Of a DNA stretch of 64,000 nt, positions 55,225 through 64,000 are shown piece by piece. The first letter of the stretch is position 1. Each line of letters opens with the position of its first letter. Source of the stretch: Lamellibrachia columna (taxonomy: Eukaryota > Annelida > Polychaeta > Sabellida > Siboglinidae); NCBI GenBank assembly GCA_963662155.1, contig OY759266.1, forward strand, positions 8,124,026-8,188,025, given 5' to 3'. Below the pieces are notes generated by a model. That model searched no databases, had not been told where the DNA came from, and worked only from the letters and a program-made list of their open reading frames with translations. Made by a program: the position numbers and the translations under genes.

Positions 55225-56060
55225 TACGATTTAACAAGATTGCTATCAAATATCAAAAGCAAAACACCCAGATGGCAAGTGGGCAAGGAAGCCATTGGCT
55301 TATCGAGAGGCCAACAATTTTTCATCTACGTGTAACCCGTCCTTCTGAGATATTTGTCAACTTGTTTTTTAAACACGCTGCTAGCATTTGCACAACCTGT
55401 AGATAATTTCATTTATTGTCCTCTGTGAGAATGGGTATTGTCTGATATCTAATCTACAATGATCCTTTACTAAGGTTACCTCATGTCCTCTAGTTCTATT
55501 ATCTTTCTTGAGTGAGGAAAAAACTCTATCAATATTTTCATATATATTCTATATCTTAAAAACTTCAATTTCATGTCCTCCTTGTCTGGCTGCTAAACCA
55601 CATTCCTTTAAGCGTTTTTCATAACTAAGATATCCCAGTTCTGGAATCTGCTGAGTTGCTCTCTTCTATACTCGTTCTAGCGTGTTCCTTATTGCCATAT
55701 GGTCGCCAAGCTTGTATGCAGTATTCTAAATGAGGCATAATTATTGTTTTTGTTTACAGAGGTCTGATTAGGTCTTTTCCTTATATGTTATATTTTCTCT
55801 AATCAACCCAAGAATTTGATTATATCCTTATATACATAGAACAGTATTTTCCATTTTATATTTTACATCCAAGTTCCTGTGTCCTGTGTGTAAGCATTTA
55901 CATTTCCCAAAATTTAATAACATCTGCCATTTTTCAAACCATTTCACTAATTTGTCTAGACCGTTTTGTAAATGTTGTTTATTTCAATCATGTTTAACGT
56001 TTCTAAACATTGTTGTGTCATCCACAAATATCAGTACTTTGCTTGTTGACCTTCATTGTT
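55225..56060 (-). pseudogene. CR1/Rex-like LINE 3' part, minus strand
   Basis: The 3' terminus ('aacaagattgctatc' and 'gccattggcttatcgagag' on plus) matches 17423-17520 and 63665-63770. Further right, the minus strand carries decayed RT C-terminal text (for example KWQMLLNFGKCKCLHTGHRN). No intact frame. Confidence 0.75.
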
Positions 56061-56400
56061 GGTTTTGGGGTGATCTCTCTCACAGGTGGCCTAATTACAG
56101 GAGGTAACACGTTCGCTGTAGCTGGCGGGTGGTCCTGCTGTAATCTCCAAGCATTACGTGTTTGATAGTTACGTCTTGTACGGCTTTGGTTCGCAATCAC
56201 GCCACGCCAACCTCAGTTAACATATAGCCGTGCTGCCTCGACCACTAACTGTGATTGTGCTAAAACCGGCTGATGGGCCAACATGTCAATAAACCATTTC
56301 TTCGAACAACATTATTCGGAAGTGTTATATTTCTATTTTCATTCTCATTTCGGATGTGATACGTACTTTTTAAAATTTCCGCAGCAGTTGACAAGCGAAC
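56061..56400. other. No gene recognised
   Basis: Unique sequence between a LINE remnant and a CA microsatellite. Confidence 0.3.
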
Positions 56401-56412
56401 ACGAGTGCGCAT

Positions 56413-56423
56413 GCACACACACA

Positions 56424-56455
<32 letters not shown>

Positions 56456-56459
56456 CACA

Positions 56460-56550
<91 letters not shown>
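56413..56550. repeat. (CACG)n(CA)n compound microsatellite
   Basis: CA and CACG blocks over about 140 bp, with further loose 'cacacgca' words to 56630. Confidence 0.96.
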
Positions 56551-56551
<1 letters not shown>

Positions 56552-56649
56552 ACCTATAACATACGTACGTTGATACATCCATACGCGCACGCACACACGC
56601 ACACACGCACACATGCACGCACGCATGCACGCATCGCGAGGGGGGCTGT

Positions 56650-57355
56650 TAGCTATCACTGATCATACGTATGGAATGCAATACAGCGAAGAGTGTAAAT
56701 TACAAAGGAAATACCATTATTCGTAGGTTATGCAATAATAATTAAGGTCGGGCCAAAATTTGACAGCTATTTGTGGAAGAGAAGACATTCTTCACAAGCC
56801 AATTTCTTGTACTCAATCCTCACCTGAGCTACATAACATTACATCACATTACTGATATATGTTAAATATGGCCTGGAGCTTTTCTTACTCAGTCCTCATA
56901 AAAAAAGTATTAAACATAATGTATTGTTTTCTGCGTTCTTTTTTTGTTCGTGCTACACAACACGGCTGATGCGTTTTAGTTAATGTTTCAACCAGCCCCG
57001 GTCTCCCCTAAATGCAGACCCCGGCCTAAACAGAGCGACAAAAGCTACCAGTATTTTCAAAATTAAGAACTTTGAATTATGCACAAATCCACCTCAACAT
57101 ACGTTTGCCATTTACGACCGCGCTGCTACGATTGCGAAGTAAGCATAACTATTATCTTTTAAAGCCAGTTAATAAAATATGGCGACGGCTAAAAATCGTA
57201 TTTCAACCAGAACAACATTGAACTGGCTGACACTTTATATTGACCAGGTGCAATGTCATACGCCTAGCAATGGCTGTCCGTGACGGGAGGTCGTGAACTC
57301 GACGGGCGCGAGAACGAGGCCATGTTTACGAGTGTCATATGTCAATAGACGATTG
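56650..57355. other. No gene recognised
   Basis: Unique intergenic sequence between two CA microsatellites; no exon was recognised. Confidence 0.3.
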
Positions 57356-57361
57356 GAAATG

Positions 57362-57502
<141 letters not shown>

Positions 57503-57614
57503 CTAAAGCGCGCGCACGCACGCACACACGCACACATTACACATTAAGAATGATAGAGATAAACAACATTTATAAAACTATCAAGACAAATTAGTGAAAT
57601 GATCTGAATAATTG

Positions 57615-58620
57615 CAGATGTCATTACATTTTGGGAAATGTAAATGTTTACATACGGGACACGAGAACTTGGGTGCACAATGTAAAATAGGAGATATTTT
57701 TTCTGTGTATTACCATAAAAGAAAACGACTTAGGAGTAATAGTACGTGCTGATATGAAACTTTCAGAGCACGTTGCATTTTAGTTTCAAAGGGTAATTAG
57801 ACTCTTGGGTTGATTAAGAGAAATATAACATTCAAGGAAAAGAGCTAATTATGCCTTCAAATGGTAATAAAATTCTTATTTTGATTAGGAGAAATATAGC
57901 ATATAAGGAAAAAGAGCTAATTGTACCTCTGTATAAAGCAATAGTTTGGCCTCATCTAGAATACTGTATATTATACGCTTGGATGTCATATCATAGGAAG
58001 GATATAGATAAGCTAGAACAAATACAGAGGAGATCCAGAACCTTAGTTATGAAGAACTACTGAAAAAATTTGGTTTAACAACCCTAGAGACAATGCGGTT
58101 AAGAGGAGATCAAATTGAAATTTTTAAGATGAGGTAACCTTAGTAAAGGATCAGTGTAGCTTGGATATTAGGAAGGAGACTAAGGGGAGATAACATTGAA
58201 GTTTCTAAGATATTGAATGGGTGTAAAAATATTGATTCTCACATAAGAAAGAAAAAAAACTAGAGGGCACGAAGTAACGTCAGTGAAAGAACAGTTTAGA
58301 TTAGATATTGGAAAATACTCATTCTCACAGAGGACAATAAATCAATGGAACCAATTATCTACATATTGTCTAAATGCTAGTAGCGTGTTTTCGAGAGTAC
58401 ACATTTTTTTCATCTATGTGTAACCCACCCTTCTGAGATATTTAGGAATTTTGTTTTTAAACATATTAAAAGCAAAATTCCTAAATATCTTAGAAGGGTG
58501 GGTTACACTTAGATGAAAAATTGTGTACTCTCGATAAGCCAGTTGCGTCTTTGTCCATTTTTATCTGTTTTTGCCTTGGAGGGCAATCTTGTTAAACATT
58601 GTTTTCAACATAACTCAGTT
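57615..58620 (+). pseudogene. CR1/Rex-like LINE C-terminus and 3' end, with internal inversion
   Basis: Frames read ITFKEKS..., IAYKEKELIVPLYKAIVWPH, EYCILYAWMSYHRKDIDKLE, KKFGLTTLETMRLRGDQIEI and RGDNIEVSKILNGCKNIDSH, the terminal region of LINE ORF2 with stops. The copy ends at 'gggcaatcttgttaaacatt' near 58600, the shared family terminus. At 58395-58545 a piece of its own 3' region is present in both orientations. Confidence 0.82.
58395..58545. repeat. About 65-bp inverted repeat inside the LINE tail
   Basis: 'gtgtaacccacccttctgag' (left arm, about 58420) and 'gaagggtgggttacacttag' (right arm, about 58494) belong to two arms running from 'agtacacatttttt' to 'aattttgtttttaa' and back. The loop is about 10 bp, with few mismatches. 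Confidence 0.85.
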
Positions 58621-59200
58621 GTGAATATCGTAAGAAGTTAATTTTAGTGGAGACACCTATGTGGCATTGGAATGTGGTGCTGTGGCTATTATCCAATTGA
58701 CAACCGTCTTGTTTTTAAAAATGGCCGCCATACGTCAACTTAAAATAATATAGTTTGAATACATCCGTTTATGTAACGTTTCTTTACCGGCAATATTAGT
58801 GTTGACTCTTATTAGAGCACCACGCCAAATTAATGTGGTCTCGTGTTAGAGAGCCAATATTCCTACATTTGGGGTACTATAGCTATGCGTAAGACTGGCT
58901 GCGTAAAAACGAAGTTGGCGGGTTGCTCCATCGTCATTTTGTTATGTTCGTTCTGCGGGTAATGCATTGCACATTAGGCATAGACGTTAATAATACGCTC
59001 CCAATAGGCAAGAGTACTGTGTATACGTGTCGGTCGGTCGTTTGTTTAGTTTGCTGTTTCAGCCTATTGTCATATATAACTTACTCTGCATGTCTTTTAG
59101 CCAGTTAACCAATACATTATAATACTGTTTTGAACCAAATTTGCTATACACTGTACTCAAGAATATGCAGTTTTGACAACAACAAAACTTTGCGTAGATT
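58621..59200. other. No gene recognised
   Basis: Contains a 'atggccgccata' word shared with 60500; no exon seen. Confidence 0.3.
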
Positions 59201-59204
59201 TTTT

Positions 59205-60180
59205 GCTCCATGTCGCATCAAATAGTAATTTTACGTCGATTCTTGAGGACACACAAGGACACACAAGTGAAAGAGGAATATCCAAAGTATGGGATACTCA
59301 AACCGACTCCAAAGCATTTCATTGAGCGACACTTGCCGATATACAGCGAATATGACAAAGTGATATTGGTGTTTGACCGGTATGATATTGTCTAGTCACT
59401 GAAAACGTCTATACGTGAGAGAAGACTGGGTGGTAACAATGCCGTAGCATATCACACCACAGATACAAGACCAATAGTCAGAGTTGGCATGCATCATTGT
59501 TTCGCTCACATAAAGACAAAACTCACAGCATATCTAGCTCACATATGTCTAGAGTATGGCCTGACAAATGAACCGAATACTGCAGTGGCGGGGGAGGGCT
59601 GACATAGAAGCCACTCAAAGTAATCAAGACGAGGCAGACACCAAGCTAATACTTTATTCTCCTGACTTTACATCAAATGGGGTCACCTCAATTAGGATCC
59701 ATTCTCCGGATACTGGTGTTCTTGTGCTAGCTATAAGATGTTATCTAGAGCTGTGGTTCTTGTGCTAGCTATAAGATGTTATCTAGAGCTGTGGTTCTTG
59801 TGCTAGCTATAATATGTTATCTAGAGCTGTGGTTCTTGTGCTAGCTATAAGATGTTTTCTAGAGCTGTGGTTCTTGTGCTAGCTATAAGATGTTATCTAG
59901 AGCTGTGGTTCTTGTGCTAGCTATAATATGTTATCTAAAGCTGTGATTCTTGTGCTAGCTATAAGATATTATCTAGAGCTGTGCCAAGACACATGTTTTG
60001 AGACGGGAAATGCAAAGATACGTATAATCATGCCATTTCAACCTATCTACGATGCCCTTTGTACGAACGAAGCCGCAGTGCTGTCAGGTTTTCATGCACT
60101 AACAAACACCACTAGTTAGTTTGCTGGCAACGGGAAGATGCTGGAAAGTGTTACAAGAAGAGGATGAAAGTGATGAAGAT
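59205..60180 (+). pseudogene. Remnant of an unnamed repeat-borne ORF
   Basis: Frames with shifts read KHFIERHLPIYSEYDKVILV then FDRYDIV, LGGNNAVAYHTTDTRPIVRV, SNQDEADTKLILYSPDFTSN, VTSIRIHSPDTGVLVLAIRC and MPFQPIYDALCTNEAAVLSG with FHALTN. I recall protein models with FDRYD, DEADTK and HSPDTDV blocks recurring in many invertebrate genomes; they are presumably mobile-element borne, but I know no family name. A 38-bp tandem expansion disrupts the frame at 59722-59985. Confidence 0.55.
59722..59985. repeat. 38-bp tandem expansion inside the ORF remnant, about 7 copies
   Basis: Units 'ttcttgtgctagctataag' + 'atgttatctagagctgtgg' repeat with few changes. They derive from the codons of LVLAIRCYLEL. 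Since 38 is not divisible by 3, each copy changes frame. Confidence 0.93.
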
Positions 60181-62100
60181 TAATGTATTGGCATTAATTT
60201 AAAGAACATGAACAATAAGCTGTGAATAACTTATCAACCAACAAACGTTGGCTAAACTTACAGTAAATGTCAAGCTTTTTGCGAATTGTAAGTGTGCATG
60301 ATGCATAATATATGGATGTATGTGCAAGATCGCTGAACACAATTGATTTGTTATTTCTATTCACCAAATAAGATTTTCTGTTAGTTCCTTGCCATCGAAA
60401 ATGTAGGATTTGCCACCCAAAACAGATTCATACGACGTTCACAACCTGAGTTATTGTTGAAAAAGAAGTGTAAACATCGGACATTTTGAAATTCAAGATG
60501 GCCGCCATCGGCCACCCCCTCAATGGTTGCCATCATGACTTGTATTGCTCTTGTGTGTGCATAAAACTATTTAAATAAGTGTGACCTTCTAATCATTTAT
60601 TGCCCACGGGATACAACAAGTCACTTAACTGTCTTACATAACTTGTGACAATCCTAAATGGCCCCCTTCCCAATTGTGCAAGAACAAAGATGTTTAAAAG
60701 ATGAGCCACCTAAACTAAGATATTCAAAGCCGTTGCTTCAAGTTGCGTGTTGACGCCTAATCGTTGACATTAGAATTATGTTGCTTTATCTGTTCAAGAC
60801 CATACACCTTCAACCTTGTATTAATTTAACAACACTGGATGTGTTGCAGTTTGGTGTGGAATGTGTCCAACACATCTTCCTTGAAATGATTGATGACGAA
60901 TATTAATATAAAAACGTCCATGAAAGATTACATACAAATTTATAATAGTGTCCGAAATTTGTTTTATCCGTTGGCTGCGACAACTTTCTGGAATATATAA
61001 ACATGTAATTCGGCCATCATAGTCCGTTTGCTTACTGCCAATCATTCGGCCATTTTTCGTTTGTTTGTTTGTTCGTTTATTTGCTTGAAGCGTTGCAAAG
61101 TTACACGCAATACCAGTGAACGACAAAAGATACAATGTCGGTTTCAGCATGGTTTGATTTTGGTGTTGATTTCACCAGCAATAACAGACAACATCCGTCT
61201 GACGCGAGCCGCTTGGCCATGGGAATCACCGTGGCCACGTTACAAGTGAGACCGCCGCGCTGCCTGAGGCGAACCACAAGCAGCATTACTCGATGGAGAC
61301 ACCATTAATGCGTCTCTCGCTGCGGAAGCACTCGGAAACGAGATTGCTGGGCAGGTGCGCGGCGGCTCTCACGGAAGCGGTAAAGCAACGTGGACGAATA
61401 ATTGCATTTTATTCACTTGCAGACCGTGAGCTGCAACAAGAGAATCTGACTGATTGGACGAGGGCCAGCAGATGTAGCGAGACGGCCACACAAAGACGGC
61501 CGTACACTGAAGAGCCGCGCCTTCGTCGGCGTGGATGGCACGACAGTCGCTCGGTAGGGCGGTGACCAATCGATGTTACGACAACACCGACGCAACAAGG
61601 CGGAGAACACGATAGAGCGCACAGCGATTGTTTACTGGATATACATATACTGGGGCGTCGTCATCTACTGGTGCCACTGTATGCATCACCGCCTGATATA
61701 GGCCTTGCTCGTAGCTGGATGATATGGTTTGCATAGTTTTGAAATAGATTGCTGATAAAAGGGGTCATCGTCAGACACAGGTATGGACATAGTGGCATTG
61801 CGGATGCGGTCTGGGTATCGCTGTTGGAAGCAAGCATGAACATAGTGGCATTGCGGATTCGGTCTGTGTATCGCTGTTGGAAGCAAGCATGAACATAGCT
61901 GGATGAGACTGGCATGAACGCCGCCGTCTAATAAAGACGTGGACACTACTGATTGATCAAAGTGCGGTCTTAGGTATTATTACTATACTGGTATTAACTA
62001 TCGCCAACATAGACACTGGCAAGGCATACTGACACCAGCGGTCATCAGCTGCCGTCAGAATTCATACGGCGAAGGTTGTTGTTGTGCTGACCGAAGGCTG
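60181..62100. other. Upstream region of the NWD-like exon, no gene recognised
   Basis: At 61778-61905 a roughly 60-bp segment ('cattgcggattcggtctg', 'tgttggaagcaagcatgaac') is directly duplicated. From 61190 to 61620 the sequence is CG-rich, compatible with a promoter or 5' UTR for the following gene. Confidence 0.4.
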
Positions 62101-62145
62101 GCTCAGACGAGGAGACGGCGGGCGGCGCCCAGAGGAGGAAGCAAC

Positions 62146-62302
62146 ATGTTGAAACGGGGAGCGACAGCACGCAGGAGCGCCGTGAGTCTGCGCCAGCAGC
62201 ATGGCGTCGACCCGGTTGACGTTGTTCTCCACGGCCGACTCAACGAACTGCCATCCATGCCGACCCAGATAGTCAAGATCTACGTCTGTTCGACAGTGGC
62301 AG
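62146..62302 (+). CDS. N-terminal exon of an NWD1/NWD2-type NACHT-WD protein
   Basis: ATG opens 52 codons plus one base to a consensus donor 'gtaagt'. It reads MLKRGATARRSAVSLRQQHG, VDPVDVVLHGRLNELPSMPT and QIVKIYVCSTVA. A short leader with a '..G.L..LP' motif followed by a hydrophobic beta strand (VKIYVCS, then phase-1 G that could begin Asp of a following D/T-E-R motif) resembles the start of NWD1/NWD2 (…LTALPS…VRVFISANPEDT). These are large proteins with an N-terminal DUF4062-like region, a NACHT NTPase and WD40 repeats. The rest would lie to the right of this window. Only about 25 residues carry the resemblance. Confidence 0.5.
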
Positions 62303-62392
62303 GTAAGTCGCTTCGTGTTTGTTTGATCAGTCTTAAGCAGGTTCAGTGTGTGTGGACACTTGTATCCGAGTCTAGTGCTCCACAACAACACA

Positions 62393-62608
62393 ATGCAAGA
62401 AGTAAAACTGAAAATAATACTCGGGAACCCTAACTCAGCAGCACGTCAGAGTCTCTGTAATTGGATTACAATTTCAAGTCGTCGCAAGTTGGATGGATAC
62501 GCCGAGGAGCTATGCGGAAAGCGAGGCCTAGAGGTTTATCTTCAGGTAGCGTTGGAATGTTATGATATTATAAAGGCTGCTTCTGAAAGGAGGCGTCAAA
62601 TATTATAA
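62393..62608 (+). CDS. Unrecognised small ORF
   Basis: 71 codons from ATG at 62393 (MQEVKLKIILGNPNSAARQS), then LDGYAEELCGKRGLEVYLQV and ALECYDIIKAASERRRQIL to a stop, with protein-like composition and helical C-terminus. It lies in the intron after the NWD-like exon, same strand. I recognise no family. It could be a transposon ORF, a small gene or chance. Confidence 0.25.
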   Translation: MQEVKLKIILGNPNSAARQSLCNWITISSRRKLDGYAEELCGKRGLEVYLQVALECYDIIKAASERRRQIL

Positions 62609-62629
62609 AAAATTATAATAGGAGATTGT

Positions 62630-63660
62630 GCAGATTGCGCTAGGATTTTTGAAACATGTATGCAATGGACGTTCAAACTCCGGAATGAGGAACACATGCA
62701 TTGATTATGGTTGCAAAACAAACAATATTATGTTATAAAAATTAGTTATCTAAAAACAACCACTGGGCGCATTGTTCTGAATCAGCACTTACGATTGTTC
62801 AGTCGAACAATGAGAAACCAAAGCGGAACCGTGACATCACGTGGTACAATTTAATCAGCACAGGTACAATGCCATACCCTATCCACCTGGCTGTAAATAT
62901 GAGTGCTTAATCGAGCTATTCGTCAAAACATAATCAGACAATTCCATTTCCTAGCGTCATTGCAGATGCAACTCCGTTATAATGACTCGCAATGATTTTT
63001 TTAATACTCGCAATTATCGGACGATTACGTCATTGTCAACCGCGCCCTCCCACTGCAGCCGCGGTCTCCTGTCATTTTATCACAACTACCTGGTGACATA
63101 ATCGGTGCCAACATGTGCCTTCCTGACGGAGCACGGTAATAACTACGCCTCCTCTTACACTCGCTAAAACGCTGTGAGCGGTTCTACGAACAGAAAGTTG
63201 CTATAATACATTATACACGTTTTCGTTAGTGGTGACTGGGGCTAGTTTCAACTAGCCCCGTAAGCGGGGCAAGTTGTTACATCGTACGGGACACGTTGTT
63301 ACAGCTAAGAATGTCTGGTTCGGAAAGCAAGTGTCACTCGTACATGTTACTGTTATTACATTAATTAGATTATACATACTTATATATCTTATACAAACTG
63401 TCTATGAGATGTAGGTGTTCACAGCTTCATATATTAAGCTTTTCATTGTTAGTTACTAAAGGGGATACTTTCCCAGATTCTTACATAACAACTGTGAATG
63501 AAATATAAATTATTGAATGGAGTATGAAATAGTGAATGGCAATATATACATTAATGCGATTTCTACTTGATTGAATGATACATCACGAACAACTCACGAA
63601 CATCCACATTTCAATGAATCGTGCAATATTTATTAATTGCTCAAACAGGGCTGTCCTATC
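62630..63660. other. No gene recognised
   Basis: Intron of the NWD-like gene, if that call is right; no exon recognised. Confidence 0.3.
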
Positions 63661-63664
63661 AAGA

Positions 63665-63830
63665 TTTAACCAGATTTAACAAGATTGCCATCCAATACAA
63701 AACACCCAGATGGCAAGTGGATAAGGAGTACCACAATGTCTTATTGGTGTGCAACTCGCCCTTCTGAGATATTTGTCAATGTTATTTTTTAAACACATTC
63801 AAGCTGCTAGCATTAACATTACGCTATAAA
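63665..63830 (-). mobile_element. CR1/Rex-like LINE 3' terminus, minus strand
   Basis: 'taacaagattgccatcc', 'aaaacacccagatggcaag' and 'cccttctgagatatttgtc' repeat the family terminus seen at 55225-55390. Only about 165 bp is present. Confidence 0.75.
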
Positions 63831-64000
63831 CCAGTACACTAGGCCTCACACGTGAAACAGAGCGTTTACACGTCGTGGTTAAATAAATGTAGTTCTTTCG
63901 GTCACAACTCGCTGGCAGCAAACGAGCGTTGTTACAGTTGTAGCAACTTGCCCAAATACAATTGTAAAAACTTGAATCCTGAATTTCAATTTAACTTCTT

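Overview
This is a window of an invertebrate animal genome. It is AT-rich and heavily loaded with repeats, with short exons bounded by GT...AG signals and introns from under 200 bp to over 18 kb. A protostome-style GnRH/corazonin-type neuropeptide precursor points to a lophotrochozoan (mollusc, brachiopod, annelid or a relative). The mixture of CR1/jockey-like LINEs, RTE-like LINEs with AAGT tails, ZMYM1-type hAT and piggyBac debris agrees with that, but the phylum cannot be fixed from this sequence.

The main gene is a RUN-domain/coiled-coil RUFY2/RUFY3-type gene on the minus strand. Twelve exons with mutually consistent phases run from the start codon near 40716 down to 6082, giving about 472 codons: N-terminal leader, RUN domain, coiled coils. 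The C-terminal part (further coiled coil and any FYVE zinc finger) lies beyond the left edge or was not found. An upstream exon at 48628-48790 has a matching phase and may be an alternative or true first coding exon. Two more exon-like segments (4984-5077 and 4457-4558) continue the phase but not the recognisable family sequence.

Inside the 18.3-kb RUFY intron 25625-7313, on the opposite strand, lies a two-exon neuropeptide gene: signal peptide, [11 protein letters not shown], then GKR (14860-15084), and a short terminal exon with a stop and an AATAAA (20456-20500). It is a nested, antisense GnRH/corazonin-family gene.

At the right edge an exon at 62146-62302 (+) looks like the N-terminus of an NWD1/NWD2-type (NACHT-WD) protein that continues off the window.

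The rest is repeats. 1-4.2 kb holds three tandem arrays (42, about 55 and 21 bp). 7.4-8.3 kb is a CA-rich minisatellite. 9-11.2 kb is a roughly 50-bp array holding a MITE and captured LINE pieces. 12-14 kb and 16-19 kb hold LINEs, some nested. 22.5-25.05 kb has an RTE-like LINE followed by a TTAA-flanked piggyBac remnant. 26.0-30.86 kb is a large inverted 50-bp satellite. 35.2-36.5 kb holds two minisatellite blocks that resemble the 3' splice junction of RUFY exon 5. 42.2-48.4 kb is a LINE followed by a ZMYM1-type hAT that carries a second hAT with clean 8-bp target duplications. 49-64 kb is LINE debris, remnants of an unnamed repeat ORF and long microsatellites.
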